Below are positions 43,119 through 51,826 of a DNA stretch of 64,000 nucleotides, piece by piece. Every line of letters starts with the position of its first letter. The stretch's first letter is position 1. The stretch is taken from positions 1 through 64,000 of the forward strand of contig CALJGI010000038.1 in the NCBI GenBank assembly GCA_938074045.1. The letters are read 5' to 3'. A program made the position numbers and the translations under genes. Below the pieces are notes generated by a model. It did not search any database, was not told where the DNA came from, and saw only the letters and a list, made by a program, of their open reading frames with translations. This DNA is from an uncultured Halieaceae bacterium (GTDB lineage Bacteria > Pseudomonadota > Gammaproteobacteria > Pseudomonadales > Halieaceae).

Positions 43119-43961
43119 ATGAAACTTAAAAATCTCTCGCATATCGATGCCCCCTACGTCGGCATTTCCAGCGAGGATTATCAAATTGAAAAACGCCGCC
43201 TGCAGGTTGAGCTGCTGGAGATACAACAGCGGCTGATCAAAAACCAGCAACGCCTGGCTGTAATCTTCGAGGGCCGAGATGCCGCGGGCAAGGGTTCCAC
43301 CATCAAGCGTTTCAACCAGTATTTAATGCCCCGGCACACCCGCGTGGTGGCGCTGGACATTCCGACGGAAAAGGAATCCCGCTACTGGTTCCGGCGCTAT
43401 GAAAAGGAGCTGCCGCGACCCGGTCAAATCACGTTTTTTGATCGTTCCTGGTACTCCCGCGCCCTGATCGAGCCCACCATGGGATATTGTTCAGAGTCGC
43501 GCTATCGCTACTTTATGAACAAGGTACTCGAGTGGGAACACAACCTGATAGACAACGGGTTGCTGCTGGTGAAATTTTACCTCTCCATTGATCGCGACGC
43601 TCAGTTGTACCGGTTCGAGTACAGGCTCAACAATCCCCTCACATACTGGAAATTCTCATCCAATGATCTGGAGTCCATGGAAAAGTGGGAGCTGTTCACG
43701 CATTACAAGGAGCAGATGTACGCCCATACTTCATCAGCCGATTCGCCCTGGGTCGTCGTCGCTGCAAACAAGAAAAAGGAGGCGCGACTGACCTCCATGC
43801 TGCACCTGGTTCGCCTGCTGGGTACCAACGAGTTCGAACCCATGACCGGCGAAGACATCACCACCACCCATTCGATCAAGGTGGCTGGGGTTAAATTCCG
43901 CGGGCTGTCACTGCGACAACTCGCCGTATTGCAGGACATCAAAAACAAGGAAAAGAAGTAG
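43119..43961 (+). CDS. Polyphosphate kinase 2 (PPK2 family)
   Basis: A 280-residue single-domain PPK2. Walker A-like GRDAAGKGSTIKRF is near residue 53, Walker B TFFDRSWYSRALIEP near 108, and the lid region YRFEYRLNNPLTYWKFSSND follows. These enzymes phosphorylate nucleoside mono- or diphosphates with polyphosphate; the subclass (I, ADP; II, AMP; III, both) cannot be assigned safely by eye. It is 58 bp after the amidotransferase on the same strand and 35 bp before a NUDIX gene. Confidence 0.93.
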   Translation: MKLKNLSHIDAPYVGISSEDYQIEKRRLQVELLEIQQRLIKNQQRLAVIFEGRDAAGKGSTIKRFNQYLMPRHTRVVALDIPTEKESRYWFRRYEKELPRPGQITFFDRSWYSRALIEPTMGYCSESRYRYFMNKVLEWEHNLIDNGLLLVKFYLSIDRDAQLYRFEYRLNNPLTYWKFSSNDLESMEKWELFTHYKEQMYAHTSSADSPWVVVAANKKKEARLTSMLHLVRLLGTNEFEPMTGEDITTTHSIKVAGVKFRGLSLRQLAVLQDIKNKEKK

Positions 43962-43996
43962 TTTGGGGAGTTCATAGGCAAACAGGATCCGATGCT

Positions 43997-44491
43997 ATGG
44001 CCAGCAATAAGACGAAAGTAACGGCAAAGAAACATACCCTGAAGAAAACCATTGATCTGCCGGTGATCGAGTCAGCGGGGGGGCTGGTCTGTAACAGTTG
44101 GCATCATATCCTGCTGATGTTCAAACGCGGTAAATGGGATATGCCGAAGGGGCGAATCGAGGAAGGCAGCAGCCTGGAGGCTTCTGCACTGCGCGAGGTA
44201 CAGGAGGAGACCGGGCTGAATATCGACAAGCTCAATGTGCAGGGCAAACTGGTATCCACCTGGCACACCACGTCCCATCAAAACATCAGGTATTTGAAAA
44301 AAACCCACTGGTATCTGATGCAGTACGATGGTGACGACGATGATACCTGTCCCCAGATCGCCGAGGGTATTATCGAGTGCCGCTGGGTACACATAAGCGA
44401 GCTGCCTGAATACCGGGAACTGCTGCGCGCCAGAATCAACTATGTGGTCGACTTCTGGCACGAAAATCTGGCCTATGTACCCCGGCAATAG
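43997..44491 (+). CDS. NUDIX hydrolase
   Basis: A 164-residue protein with the NUDIX box GRIEEGSSLEASALREVQEETGL (G-x5-E-x7-REUxEExGU) at about residues 53-75. The preceding strand SAGGLVCNSWHHILLMFKRGKWDMPKG is of the diadenosine/diphosphoinositol-polyphosphate type (DIPP/NUDT3-like). The N-terminus is lysine-rich (~20 residues). With PPK2 just upstream, a house-cleaning or polyphosphate/nucleotide role is plausible, but the substrate is not readable. It converges on the crotonase gene, ending 15 bp from its stop. Confidence 0.9.
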   Translation: MASNKTKVTAKKHTLKKTIDLPVIESAGGLVCNSWHHILLMFKRGKWDMPKGRIEEGSSLEASALREVQEETGLNIDKLNVQGKLVSTWHTTSHQNIRYLKKTHWYLMQYDGDDDDTCPQIAEGIIECRWVHISELPEYRELLRARINYVVDFWHENLAYVPRQ

Positions 44492-44506
44492 AGGCGGCGG
44501 GGACCG

Positions 44507-45265
44507 CTAGCTGCCGACAAATCGCGGCGCTCTTTTCTCCCGCTGTGCCGCGAATCCCTCTTGTAAGTCATCGGATGTTGCGCAGCGTCTAGCCAGGGCT
44601 TGTGCCTCCTCCACATCCACGCTCCGCGCGGCGGCCTGAGCAATCACCTTTTTCATAGCTTGCACCGCCAATGGTGCCAGTCCCGCAATAGATTCTGCCA
44701 GGGCGAAACAGCGGGTTTCCAGCGTCGCGCCCTCCACCAACTCATCGAGAAAACCTATCCCCAACATACCCTCGGCATTAAATTCCTCAGCCGCCAACAA
44801 AATCCGTTTTGCCGTCGCCACACCCAGGCACTCAACGAAGCGATTGATACCACTGATGGGATAGCACAGGCCAATACGCGCCGCAGGGACCCGCATCACC
44901 GACCCTTGGACCCCCACTCTGAAATCACAGGCCAGCGCCAATTCGACGCCACCGCCGTAGACGCTGCCATTGAGCGCGCAAATGGTGGGCATTCGCACAG
45001 ACGCGAGAGCATCGGTGGTTTCCTGAAAAAGATCGCCACTGATGTGGCCGGCACCCAGCTGGTTCAGGGATGCCCCCGCACAAAAGGTGCTCTCACCTGT
45101 CCCGGTCACAATCAGCGTTCTGACAGCTTCATCATCTGCCACGGTCTGCAAGTGACTGCGCAACTGATTGAGTTCATCCGCCCCCAGGGAATTATGCCGA
45201 CCCGGATTGTCCAGCACGATGCGCGCAACAGCCCCCGATCGAGTTAGCTTTACTGTCTCGGTCAT
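44507..45265 (-). CDS. Enoyl-CoA hydratase/isomerase family protein
   Basis: A 252-residue crotonase-fold protein with STFCAGASLNQLGAG (CoA site) and LNGSVYGGGVELALACDF, which keeps the first catalytic Glu of hydratases. The second is not conserved: MRVPAARIGLCYPISGINR has Ala where hydratases have PE. A single-glutamate form is typical of some isomerases and polyketide-type members, so the exact reaction is open. The start overlaps the mtnA stop by 4 nt (ATGA), so the two are translated from one mRNA. That is an unexpected partner for a methionine-salvage gene. Confidence 0.88.
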   Translation of the reverse strand: MTETVKLTRSGAVARIVLDNPGRHNSLGADELNQLRSHLQTVADDEAVRTLIVTGTGESTFCAGASLNQLGAGHISGDLFQETTDALASVRMPTICALNGSVYGGGVELALACDFRVGVQGSVMRVPAARIGLCYPISGINRFVECLGVATAKRILLAAEEFNAEGMLGIGFLDELVEGATLETRCFALAESIAGLAPLAVQAMKKVIAQAAARSVDVEEAQALARRCATSDDLQEGFAAQREKRAPRFVGS

Positions 45266-46293
45266 GGTCCCACTACTCCCCCGCTCTGCGGCGCAACAAT
45301 TTCAGCTGGATCAAGGAACAGACCATGCTCAAATATCCAGCCAGTAATCAGCGCGGCGGGGGTAATATCGAAAGCCGGGTTTGCGGCCTCCGAACCCGGC
45401 GCAGCCCAGCGCACATTACCAAAGCTTCCTGCCGCACCCAGCACTTCTTCCTGCTCACGCCATTCGATGGGTATATCGGCACCGCCCGCGGCCGTAATAT
45501 CGACCGTCGACCAGGGCGCGGCAACATAAAATGGAATGCCGTGATGAGAAGCCGCTACTGCCAGCGCATAGGTGCCGATTTTGTTGGCAACATCCCCGTT
45601 GGCGGCAATACGATCGGCCCCCACTACTATCTTGTCCACTTCTCCCCGGCTCATCATAAAGGCAGCGGCAGAATCGCAAATTAGCCGGTGCGGGATATCC
45701 AGTTGCCGCAGCTCCCATGCCGTCAACCGCGCGCCCTGCAGCAGCGGACGGGTCTCACCGGCGATAACAGAGAATAATTGCCCGCGTGCCTTTGCCGCCG
45801 CCAACACACCAACCGCTGTACCGATACCAGCGGTAGCTAATGCCCCCGCATTACAGTGCGTCATGACGCTGTCGCCATCTTGTATCAGGTCCGCCCCGAT
45901 TTCTCCAATACGGTGGCACTGCTCTACGTCCTCGTTAAACACCGTTATCGCGAGCGCATTGATCTGCGCGGGATTCCAGGGCTCTGACACGGCGACCAGC
46001 CGATCGACGGCCCATGCAAGATTGACCGCAGTTGGACGGGCTGCGCGCAGCTGCTGCGCCTGCTCCAGCCAGGACTGTTGTGAGCAACCGCCTTCAGCCA
46101 GCCGTCCCAGCCAGAGTGCCGCCGCCACGCCGATAAGTGGCGCTCCCCTGACCTTCAGGTCCACTATCGCCCGCACCATATCGTCGGTGGTCTCGATATT
46201 CAGCCAGACCAGTTCCTGGGGTAATCGCTGTTGATCGAGAATGTGCACCTTCCCTGCACGCGTCCGCAGTCCCAGGCTATTGAGGTCGTCCAT
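45262..46293 (-). CDS. mtnA: S-methyl-5-thioribose-1-phosphate isomerase
   Basis: A 343-residue eIF2B-like isomerase. The catalytic cysteine is in MTHCNAGALATAGIGTA (near residue 148) and the catalytic aspartate in VVGADRIAANGDVANKIGTY (near 225). VRGAPLIGVAAALWL near residue 50 is the substrate-phosphate loop. It converts 5-methylthioribose 1-phosphate to methylthioribulose 1-phosphate in methionine salvage. The dehydratase, enolase and dioxygenase genes (mtnBCD) are not nearby. It is divergent from tag with 134 bp between, and the first gene of a two-gene transcript. Confidence 0.95.
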   Translation of the reverse strand: MDDLNSLGLRTRAGKVHILDQQRLPQELVWLNIETTDDMVRAIVDLKVRGAPLIGVAAALWLGRLAEGGCSQQSWLEQAQQLRAARPTAVNLAWAVDRLVAVSEPWNPAQINALAITVFNEDVEQCHRIGEIGADLIQDGDSVMTHCNAGALATAGIGTAVGVLAAAKARGQLFSVIAGETRPLLQGARLTAWELRQLDIPHRLICDSAAAFMMSRGEVDKIVVGADRIAANGDVANKIGTYALAVAASHHGIPFYVAAPWSTVDITAAGGADIPIEWREQEEVLGAAGSFGNVRWAAPGSEAANPAFDITPAALITGWIFEHGLFLDPAEIVAPQSGGVVGP

Positions 46294-46427
46294 GTGGGTT
46301 TCACATCAAAAAGAGGTATTGCATTTTCGCACAGTGAGGTTGCTATCGGCTATGCTACTTCCAGCGCAGAAGGTGCGCTGCAGAACACATAGACCCCTTG
46401 CTATACCTTTAAGGAGACTGCCTGCCA

Positions 46428-47003
46428 ATGGTAAAACGATGCACCTGGTGTGGTGATGACGAGCTATATATCCACTACCACGATACCGTCTGGGGCGTGC
46501 CGGTCAGAGATGACCACACTCTGTTCGAATTCCTGATTCTGGAAGGTGCCCAGGCTGGTCTGGCCTGGATCACCGTATTGCGGAAGCAGGAGGGTTACCG
46601 TCGTGCTTTTGCGGGATTTGACCCGGTCAAAGTTGCCCGTTTCAGCGACAGCAAGCTGGAAAAAATTCTGCAAAACCCTGACATCATCCGCAACCGCCTG
46701 AAGATTTTCAGTGCTCGCCAAAATGCCAGGGCCTTTCTCAAGCTACAGCGGGAGTTTGGGTCTTTTGCCGATTACCTGTGGGCCTATGTCGATCATCAGC
46801 CCATGCAAAACAGTTGGGGTTCATTAAAAGATATCCCGGCGACCACGCCACTGGCGGAAGAGATCAGCAAAGATCTGAAAAAGCGCGGCTTCAATTTTGT
46901 GGGGCCGACTATCATCTACGCCCTCATGCAGGCTACGGGTATGGTCAATGATCATGTACGAGGCTGTTTTCGTCGTAAAGAATGCGCCGCACTTGTTAAC
47001 TGA
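46428..47003 (+). CDS. tag: DNA-3-methyladenine glycosylase I
   Basis: A 191-residue Tag glycosylase. The zinc-snap residues are visible at both ends: RCTWCGDDELYIHYHDTVWG gives Cys and His near the N-terminus, and VNDHVRGC gives His and Cys near the C-terminus. The catalytic/base-binding EGAQAGLAWITVLRKQEGYR is near residue 38 and GFNFVGPTIIYALMQATGM is the HhH-like part. It removes 3-methyladenine from alkylated DNA. AAGGAG lies 12 nt ahead of ATG. Confidence 0.95.
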   Translation: MVKRCTWCGDDELYIHYHDTVWGVPVRDDHTLFEFLILEGAQAGLAWITVLRKQEGYRRAFAGFDPVKVARFSDSKLEKILQNPDIIRNRLKIFSARQNARAFLKLQREFGSFADYLWAYVDHQPMQNSWGSLKDIPATTPLAEEISKDLKKRGFNFVGPTIIYALMQATGMVNDHVRGCFRRKECAALVN

Positions 47004-47034
47004 GTCGTCTTACGGCTCGCGATCACAAGTAACA

Positions 47035-47063
47035 TTGTCAAAAAACATACCAGAAAGTAGAAT
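47035..47063 (+). promoter_or_regulatory. Strong sigma70-like promoter of the double-TetR gene
   Basis: TTGTCA (47035-47040), a 17-bp spacer and TAGAAT (47058-47063), each five of six consensus. The predicted start is near 47070. The AT-rich stretch 47060-47085 contains TTATAAGTATAA, a small near-palindrome that could be an autoregulatory operator. Confidence 0.65.
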
Positions 47064-47116
47064 ATTAGAATTATAAGTATAAGCCGCAATCCACGGGACT
47101 CTAATGGGCAGCAACA

Positions 47117-48397
47117 ATGGGCAGCAACGACAGCGACAGCGAAGGTACTTCGCCCTTTAATCGCACCGCTCAACACAACGCCAAGCGTGCCGCCATACTC
47201 GCCGAGGCCGCCCGCTTGTTCAACACTCGCGGCGCGCGCTCCACTACCTTGCTGGATGTCGCCAACGGACTGGGGCTCACCAAAACCAGCCTGTACTACT
47301 ACGTCAAAACCAAGGAAGACCTGATTTATCAGTGCTACCGCGCATCCTGCGAGTTATTACTTGGCAGTATGCAAGAAATTGCCGACGGACCAGGGACCGG
47401 GCTGGAAAAAATCATCAAAAATATCCGCCGCAACTTCGCCTTCAATCACGCCGTACGCACCGGCCAGCGGCCCCACACCGCGGCGCTGTTGGAAATTGCT
47501 TCACTCAAGGATGACCATCGCCGGGATATAGAAACGCGGTACATCGCGCTCTTCAAACAGATACGAGCCTTCATTCGAGAGGGCATGGAAGATGGCAGCA
47601 TCGATTTCCGCTGTGAACCCTCAGCCACGACCATTGCTCTGCTGGGCGCACAGGACTGGTTGTTCAACTGGCTGTACATGACCAGCCCCGACGACATCGA
47701 ACAGGTGACCGATTCGGCCTGCGATCTCGTCAGCCATGGCCTCGCCGCCGGAGGGCAGTGGCACGAGCCCATCAAACTGGCTGCAATACAGGGACCCGAA
47801 GCCGCGGCGGGATTTGATCGGGACCAACAAAACAAACTCAAGCAAGAGGCATTCTACAAAGCGGGCACGCGGTTTTTTAACCTCAAGGGATTTAATGGCA
47901 CATCGCTGGATGAAATAGCCGAAACTCTGCATGTGACCAAGGGTGCGTTCTACTACCACATACGCAACAAAGAGGATCTGCTCTATGAGTGCTACCAGCG
48001 CTCGCTGACCGTCAGTGGAACCATCCTGAAGGAGGCCAGTGTCGAGGAGGATGGTCTGAGCCGCGTAGAACATCATTGCCGCCAGAGTTTTATCGCGCAA
48101 AATTCTGACCGCGGCCCGTTGATACGATACAGCTCTGTTACCGCACTGCCACTGGACCGACGTCGGGACATTCTCAAACAGACCAAATGGGGCACCGATC
48201 GCATTGGTGAGTTCATCAAACAGGGTATCGCCGATGGCTCCGTGCGCCCCATCAATGCCCTGGTGGTCCAGGAGATGATTTCCGGGATAGTCAATGCGGC
48301 ACTGGAATTAGACAAGTGGCGTGAACTGGAAGATTTGCAGCAGGCTTCAGTCGATTATTTCAATTTGCTAATCAATGGGCTGTCACCCCGGGCCTGA
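47117..48397 (+). CDS. Tandem (double) TetR-family regulator
   Basis: A 426-residue chain holding two TetR proteins in series. Unit 1 (residues ~20-215) has the HTH STTLLDVANGLGLTKTSLYYYVKTKEDLIY and a C-terminal ligand domain. Unit 2 (~235-426) has TSLDEIAETLHVTKGAFYYHIRNKEDLLYEC and its own ligand domain. Ordinary TetR regulators are ~200 residues and act as homodimers, so this chain could fold as a single-chain pseudo-dimer. The start ATG 47117 is preceded by a 13-bp duplicate (ATGGGCAGCAACA) carrying an out-of-frame ATG. It lies 14 bp ahead of the MCE transporter genes and probably controls them. Confidence 0.9.
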   Translation: MGSNDSDSEGTSPFNRTAQHNAKRAAILAEAARLFNTRGARSTTLLDVANGLGLTKTSLYYYVKTKEDLIYQCYRASCELLLGSMQEIADGPGTGLEKIIKNIRRNFAFNHAVRTGQRPHTAALLEIASLKDDHRRDIETRYIALFKQIRAFIREGMEDGSIDFRCEPSATTIALLGAQDWLFNWLYMTSPDDIEQVTDSACDLVSHGLAAGGQWHEPIKLAAIQGPEAAAGFDRDQQNKLKQEAFYKAGTRFFNLKGFNGTSLDEIAETLHVTKGAFYYHIRNKEDLLYECYQRSLTVSGTILKEASVEEDGLSRVEHHCRQSFIAQNSDRGPLIRYSSVTALPLDRRRDILKQTKWGTDRIGEFIKQGIADGSVRPINALVVQEMISGIVNAALELDKWRELEDLQQASVDYFNLLINGLSPRA

Positions 48398-48411
48398 GTT
48401 ATAGTGCGCAC

Positions 48412-49557
48412 ATGCCACAGGTCATAGAAACGCCCTACTTTACCTACGCGATCACCGGAGATACCGGTAACTTCGCCATGAAGGGTGACTGGAGCATCCT
48501 CAATCTCTCGCAGCTTGAATCACAGGTTGACGCACTTGATCTGGCACGCAGCGGCACCGTCGCGGTGGATTTTCAATGTGGTGGGCTGGAGCAATTCGAC
48601 CTCTCGGGCGCCTGGCTGCTCTACCGCACCGCGGAACGTTTGCGCGACAAGGGCCTGGATACCCGCTTTGAAGGCTTTCGCGCCGAGCACCTGCAGTTTA
48701 TTGAGGATGTGCTGAACATCGAGAAAAGCCGACCCAGCTCGCGTCCGATAAGAACCATTCCCAAAGCAATCTGGGATATTTCCACCAGCGCCATACGCAC
48801 CTTTTCCCGGGAAACTCACAATCGCGGACTCTGGTTCATGGCCATTGGGCGCGGCATTATCTCCATTGTGCTGAACCCGCGGAAATTCCGCTGGATCGCC
48901 ACAGCGCGGCACATCCAGGACGCCGGCATCAGCGCGCTGGGTATTGTGGCTTTGATGGCCTTCCTGGTAGCGCTGGTATTGGGCTTCCAGGGCCGGGCCC
49001 AACTGGCGCAACTGGGCGCACAAATCTTCACCATCGATCTGGTTGCTATTTCGGTGCTGCGGGAAATGGGTGGCCTGTTAACGGCAGTACTGGTCGCCGG
49101 CCGATCCGGCAGCGCCTACGCCGCCGAGATCGGGGTCATGCAACTCAATGAGGAAGTCAGTGCCATGGAGACCATGGGCATCAACCCCTACGAAACCCTG
49201 ATTATTCCGCGCATGATCGCCCTGCTCATATGCCTGCCGCTGCTGACCTTTGTCGCCGATGTGGCGGGTCTGCTGGGCACACTGATGATGGCCACCACCA
49301 TGCTGGATCTACCAGCCAGTCTCGCCATTGACCGCTTCCTGTCGTTGGACCCCTTTAACCACTTTCGCGCAGGTATGATAAAAGCACCGTTTTTTGCGCT
49401 GGTGATTGGTATGATTGGCACCTACCGCGGGTTTTTTGTTGAGCGCTCCGCCGACGCAGTCGGGCGCAACACTACCGCTGCCGTGGTTGAATCCATTTTC
49501 ATGGTAATCGCAGTAGACGCGATGTTCTCCATGTTATTCACGGAGATTGGATGGTGA
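48412..49557 (+). CDS. MlaE-family ABC permease with N-terminal STAS domain
   Basis: A 381-residue permease. Residues ~1-105 form a STAS-like domain (DFQCGGLEQFDLSGAWLLYR, the phosphorylation-loop region in sulfate/MlaB-type proteins). Residues ~125-381 are the MlaE permease, with five or so membrane segments and the conserved MLREMGGLLTAVLVAGRSGSAYAAEIGVMQLNEEVSAMETMGINP. In E. coli MlaB is a separate STAS subunit; here it is fused. It forms the inner-membrane pore of an MCE lipid transporter. The last 7 nt overlap the ATPase start. Confidence 0.92.
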   Translation: MPQVIETPYFTYAITGDTGNFAMKGDWSILNLSQLESQVDALDLARSGTVAVDFQCGGLEQFDLSGAWLLYRTAERLRDKGLDTRFEGFRAEHLQFIEDVLNIEKSRPSSRPIRTIPKAIWDISTSAIRTFSRETHNRGLWFMAIGRGIISIVLNPRKFRWIATARHIQDAGISALGIVALMAFLVALVLGFQGRAQLAQLGAQIFTIDLVAISVLREMGGLLTAVLVAGRSGSAYAAEIGVMQLNEEVSAMETMGINPYETLIIPRMIALLICLPLLTFVADVAGLLGTLMMATTMLDLPASLAIDRFLSLDPFNHFRAGMIKAPFFALVIGMIGTYRGFFVERSADAVGRNTTAAVVESIFMVIAVDAMFSMLFTEIGW

Positions 49558-50318
49558 GTACTGCACTCATAGAGGTCAGGAATCTGGTCAATCGATTCGA
49601 TAAACACACCGTGCATGACGGTGTGAACCTGAGCATATACGAGAACGAGATATTGGGTATTGTCGGCGGCTCAGGTACCGGTAAATCGGTTCTCCTGCGC
49701 ACCATGCTCGGCTTGCGCGAGGCCACATCCGGTGAAGTGCGGGTGTTCGGTGAAGACATCGCCTGCCGCAACAGCAGCGGCAACCTGGCCCAGTGTCAGA
49801 ACCGCTGGGGCGTGTTGTTCCAGGGTGGAGCGTTGTTCTCCGGTCTCACCGTGTTGGAAAATGTCATGGCGCCGATTCTGGAACACATAGACATCAGTCA
49901 CGCCTTTGCCGAAGAGCTGGCGCGTCTGAAGTTGAGCATGGTGGGGCTGGGCGAAGTGGCTTATTTCAAATTTCCCGCCGAGTTATCCGGCGGCATGGTC
50001 AAGCGTGTTGCCCTGGCCAGAGCATTGGCGCTGGAACCACGCATGGTGTTTCTGGACGAGCCCACCTCCGGTCTCGATCCCATCAGCGCCGCCGAGTTCG
50101 ATGAGCTGATTTTGTACCTGCGCGACCACCTGAATCTTACTGTGGCCATGATCTCCCATGACATGGATTCATTGCTTACCATCTGCGATCGGCTGGCTGT
50201 CATTGTCGACAAAAAGGTTATCGCCGATAAGAAAGATGTCATCGTGGCTCACCCACATCCGTGGATTCGCGAATATTTCGGCGGCGTTCGCGGCCGCGCC
50301 TCGACGAGGGCTGCCTGA
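49551..50318 (+). CDS. MlaF-like ABC ATPase
   Basis: A 255-residue ATPase with Walker A GGSGTGKSVLLRTMLG (near residue 41), signature ELSGGMVKRVALARALAL, Walker B MVFLDEPTSGLDPIS, and the switch His in MISHDMD. LSGGMVKR rather than LSGGQ is typical of the Mla/MCE branch. It powers lipid transport by the adjacent STAS-permease. ATG 49551 overlaps the permease stop. The stop is directly followed by the MCE gene's ATG (TGAATG). Confidence 0.95.
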   Translation: MVSTALIEVRNLVNRFDKHTVHDGVNLSIYENEILGIVGGSGTGKSVLLRTMLGLREATSGEVRVFGEDIACRNSSGNLAQCQNRWGVLFQGGALFSGLTVLENVMAPILEHIDISHAFAEELARLKLSMVGLGEVAYFKFPAELSGGMVKRVALARALALEPRMVFLDEPTSGLDPISAAEFDELILYLRDHLNLTVAMISHDMDSLLTICDRLAVIVDKKVIADKKDVIVAHPHPWIREYFGGVRGRASTRAA

Positions 50319-51236
50319 ATGGAACGCCGTGCAAGAGTGATTATGGTCTCCATTTTCCTGCTGGTGACTGCAGCCGCACTACTGGGCTTTTTCCGCTGGA
50401 TCACAGCGTCTCCAGAGGCCGAGGACTCCGTGCCGCAGCTGATCCAGTTCGACGGCTCGGTGAGCGGTCTATCCATAGGCAGCGAGGCCCGCTACCTGGG
50501 TGTGCCGATCGGACGGGTCTCCAGCATTCAACTAAGTCCTGCGGCAAGCGGCCGCGTTGATGTCATCATCGATGCCCAGCAGGTGCTGCCACCACCCGGG
50601 CAACTTGTCGCCGCCCTGCAACCACAGGGCATCACAGGTCTGTCCATCATTGAACTGAGTGATCGCACGGCTGGGGATATGCTGTTCGAGGTTCCCGAAG
50701 GAGCGATACCGGGACTGCCATCGCTGATCACCCGACTCTCAGATTCCGCGGGGGACATCACCCAGTCAACGGACGAGGTGCTGGCAAAGATCAATCAGCT
50801 TCTCAGTACAGAGAACCTGGATGCACTCAGCAGCACCGTGCAACAAGTCGATGAAATGAGCGCTAATATTGCATCGGCGACTGGCGATCTGGACACCCTG
50901 ATCGCCAGCCTCAATCGCATCTCTGCGGAGTTGGAGCAAACCCTGCCGGATTATCAGGCCATGGCACTGAGCCTGAATAATGAAATGGTGCCAGCCGTGG
51001 TAAGCGCCGGCAATTCATTGCGCGACGCCTCCGACGCAGTAGCCGATGCGGTCGGCACCAACCAGGCTCAGCTACAACGCCTGTTGCAAAAAGACCTGCC
51101 GACACTGATGGGCTTGACCGACGAGCTGGCACGCAGCCTGGATGGCATTAACCAGACCATAGGTAACATCAATGATGAACCAGGTGCCCTGTTGTTCGGC
51201 CAACAGGTACCCGAAGTGGAGATCAGCCTTGAGTAA
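50319..51236 (+). CDS. MlaD/MCE-domain substrate-binding protein
   Basis: A 305-residue inner-membrane-anchored periplasmic protein. It has one N-terminal membrane segment (VIMVSIFLLVTAAALLGFF) and a single MCE domain at ~40-125 (VSGLSIGSEARYLGVPIGRVSSI and LQPQGITGLSIIELSD). A long alpha-helical/coiled tail follows (~150-290). MCE hexamers hold lipids in a central channel; the coiled tail is longer than in E. coli MlaD and resembles the longer MCE proteins. It lies between the ATPase and the lipoprotein, whose start lies within its last codons. Confidence 0.93.
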   Translation: MERRARVIMVSIFLLVTAAALLGFFRWITASPEAEDSVPQLIQFDGSVSGLSIGSEARYLGVPIGRVSSIQLSPAASGRVDVIIDAQQVLPPPGQLVAALQPQGITGLSIIELSDRTAGDMLFEVPEGAIPGLPSLITRLSDSAGDITQSTDEVLAKINQLLSTENLDALSSTVQQVDEMSANIASATGDLDTLIASLNRISAELEQTLPDYQAMALSLNNEMVPAVVSAGNSLRDASDAVADAVGTNQAQLQRLLQKDLPTLMGLTDELARSLDGINQTIGNINDEPGALLFGQQVPEVEISLE

Positions 51237-51822
51237 ACAGCTATTGATGGGCCTTGCCCTTGTATCCCTGCTCGGCTGCGTATCACTGCCGGGTAGCGAT
51301 ACCACACCGAGTGCGCGCTATACCCTGAATTCGACCACAGACAATTGCGGTGGCCCGGGTACGCCGCTGGGGCTCAGTGTCGCCAAACTGGGGGTGGGGC
51401 TGGACACTGACCGCATCGCCAGGCGTGATTCGGGCACGGGGGAAATGACCTATCTGGGCAACGTGCGCTGGGTCGAACCAGCCGGTCGCATGCTGGAGCA
51501 ACGCCTGGCCAATGACCTGGAGTGCAAGGGCTATACCATCATCACCAGTCACCACAACACGCTAAGCCATGACCAACTGGTGTGTGAGGTTCGAGCCTTC
51601 AATCTGATCGCCGATGCGGGTAATGATGGCGCCGAGGTCGGGCTTTCCTGCGTGCTCTTCGTGGCGTCCGGGGATGGCGACAAGAACATTCGCACCCTGC
51701 ACAAAACAACGCTTTCCAGTTGGCGCGCCAGCAGCGCCACCGCCGCCATGTCGGCCAGCTATCAACGCGTATTACAGGATATTACCACTGGCCTGAAAAG
51801 TGCTTCAGTCGGCGGCATCTGA
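51229..51822 (+). CDS. PqiC/ABC-type transport auxiliary lipoprotein
   Basis: A 197-residue lipoprotein. The start chosen is TTG 51229 (GGAG 7 nt upstream), giving the signal LSKQLLMGLALVSLLGCVSLPG; ATG at 51247 would shorten the signal. The mature domain (ARYTLNSTTDN, GLSVAKLGVGLDTDRIARRD, MLEQRLANDLECKGY, CEVRAFNLIAD) matches the family of outer-membrane-attached auxiliary proteins of MCE systems such as PqiC (YmbA). It probably links the MCE protein to the outer membrane. It overlaps the MCE gene by 8 nt and converges on the GlpT-like gene. Confidence 0.85.
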   Translation: MSKQLLMGLALVSLLGCVSLPGSDTTPSARYTLNSTTDNCGGPGTPLGLSVAKLGVGLDTDRIARRDSGTGEMTYLGNVRWVEPAGRMLEQRLANDLECKGYTIITSHHNTLSHDQLVCEVRAFNLIADAGNDGAEVGLSCVLFVASGDGDKNIRTLHKTTLSSWRASSATAAMSASYQRVLQDITTGLKSASVGGI

Positions 51823-51826
51823 GTGG

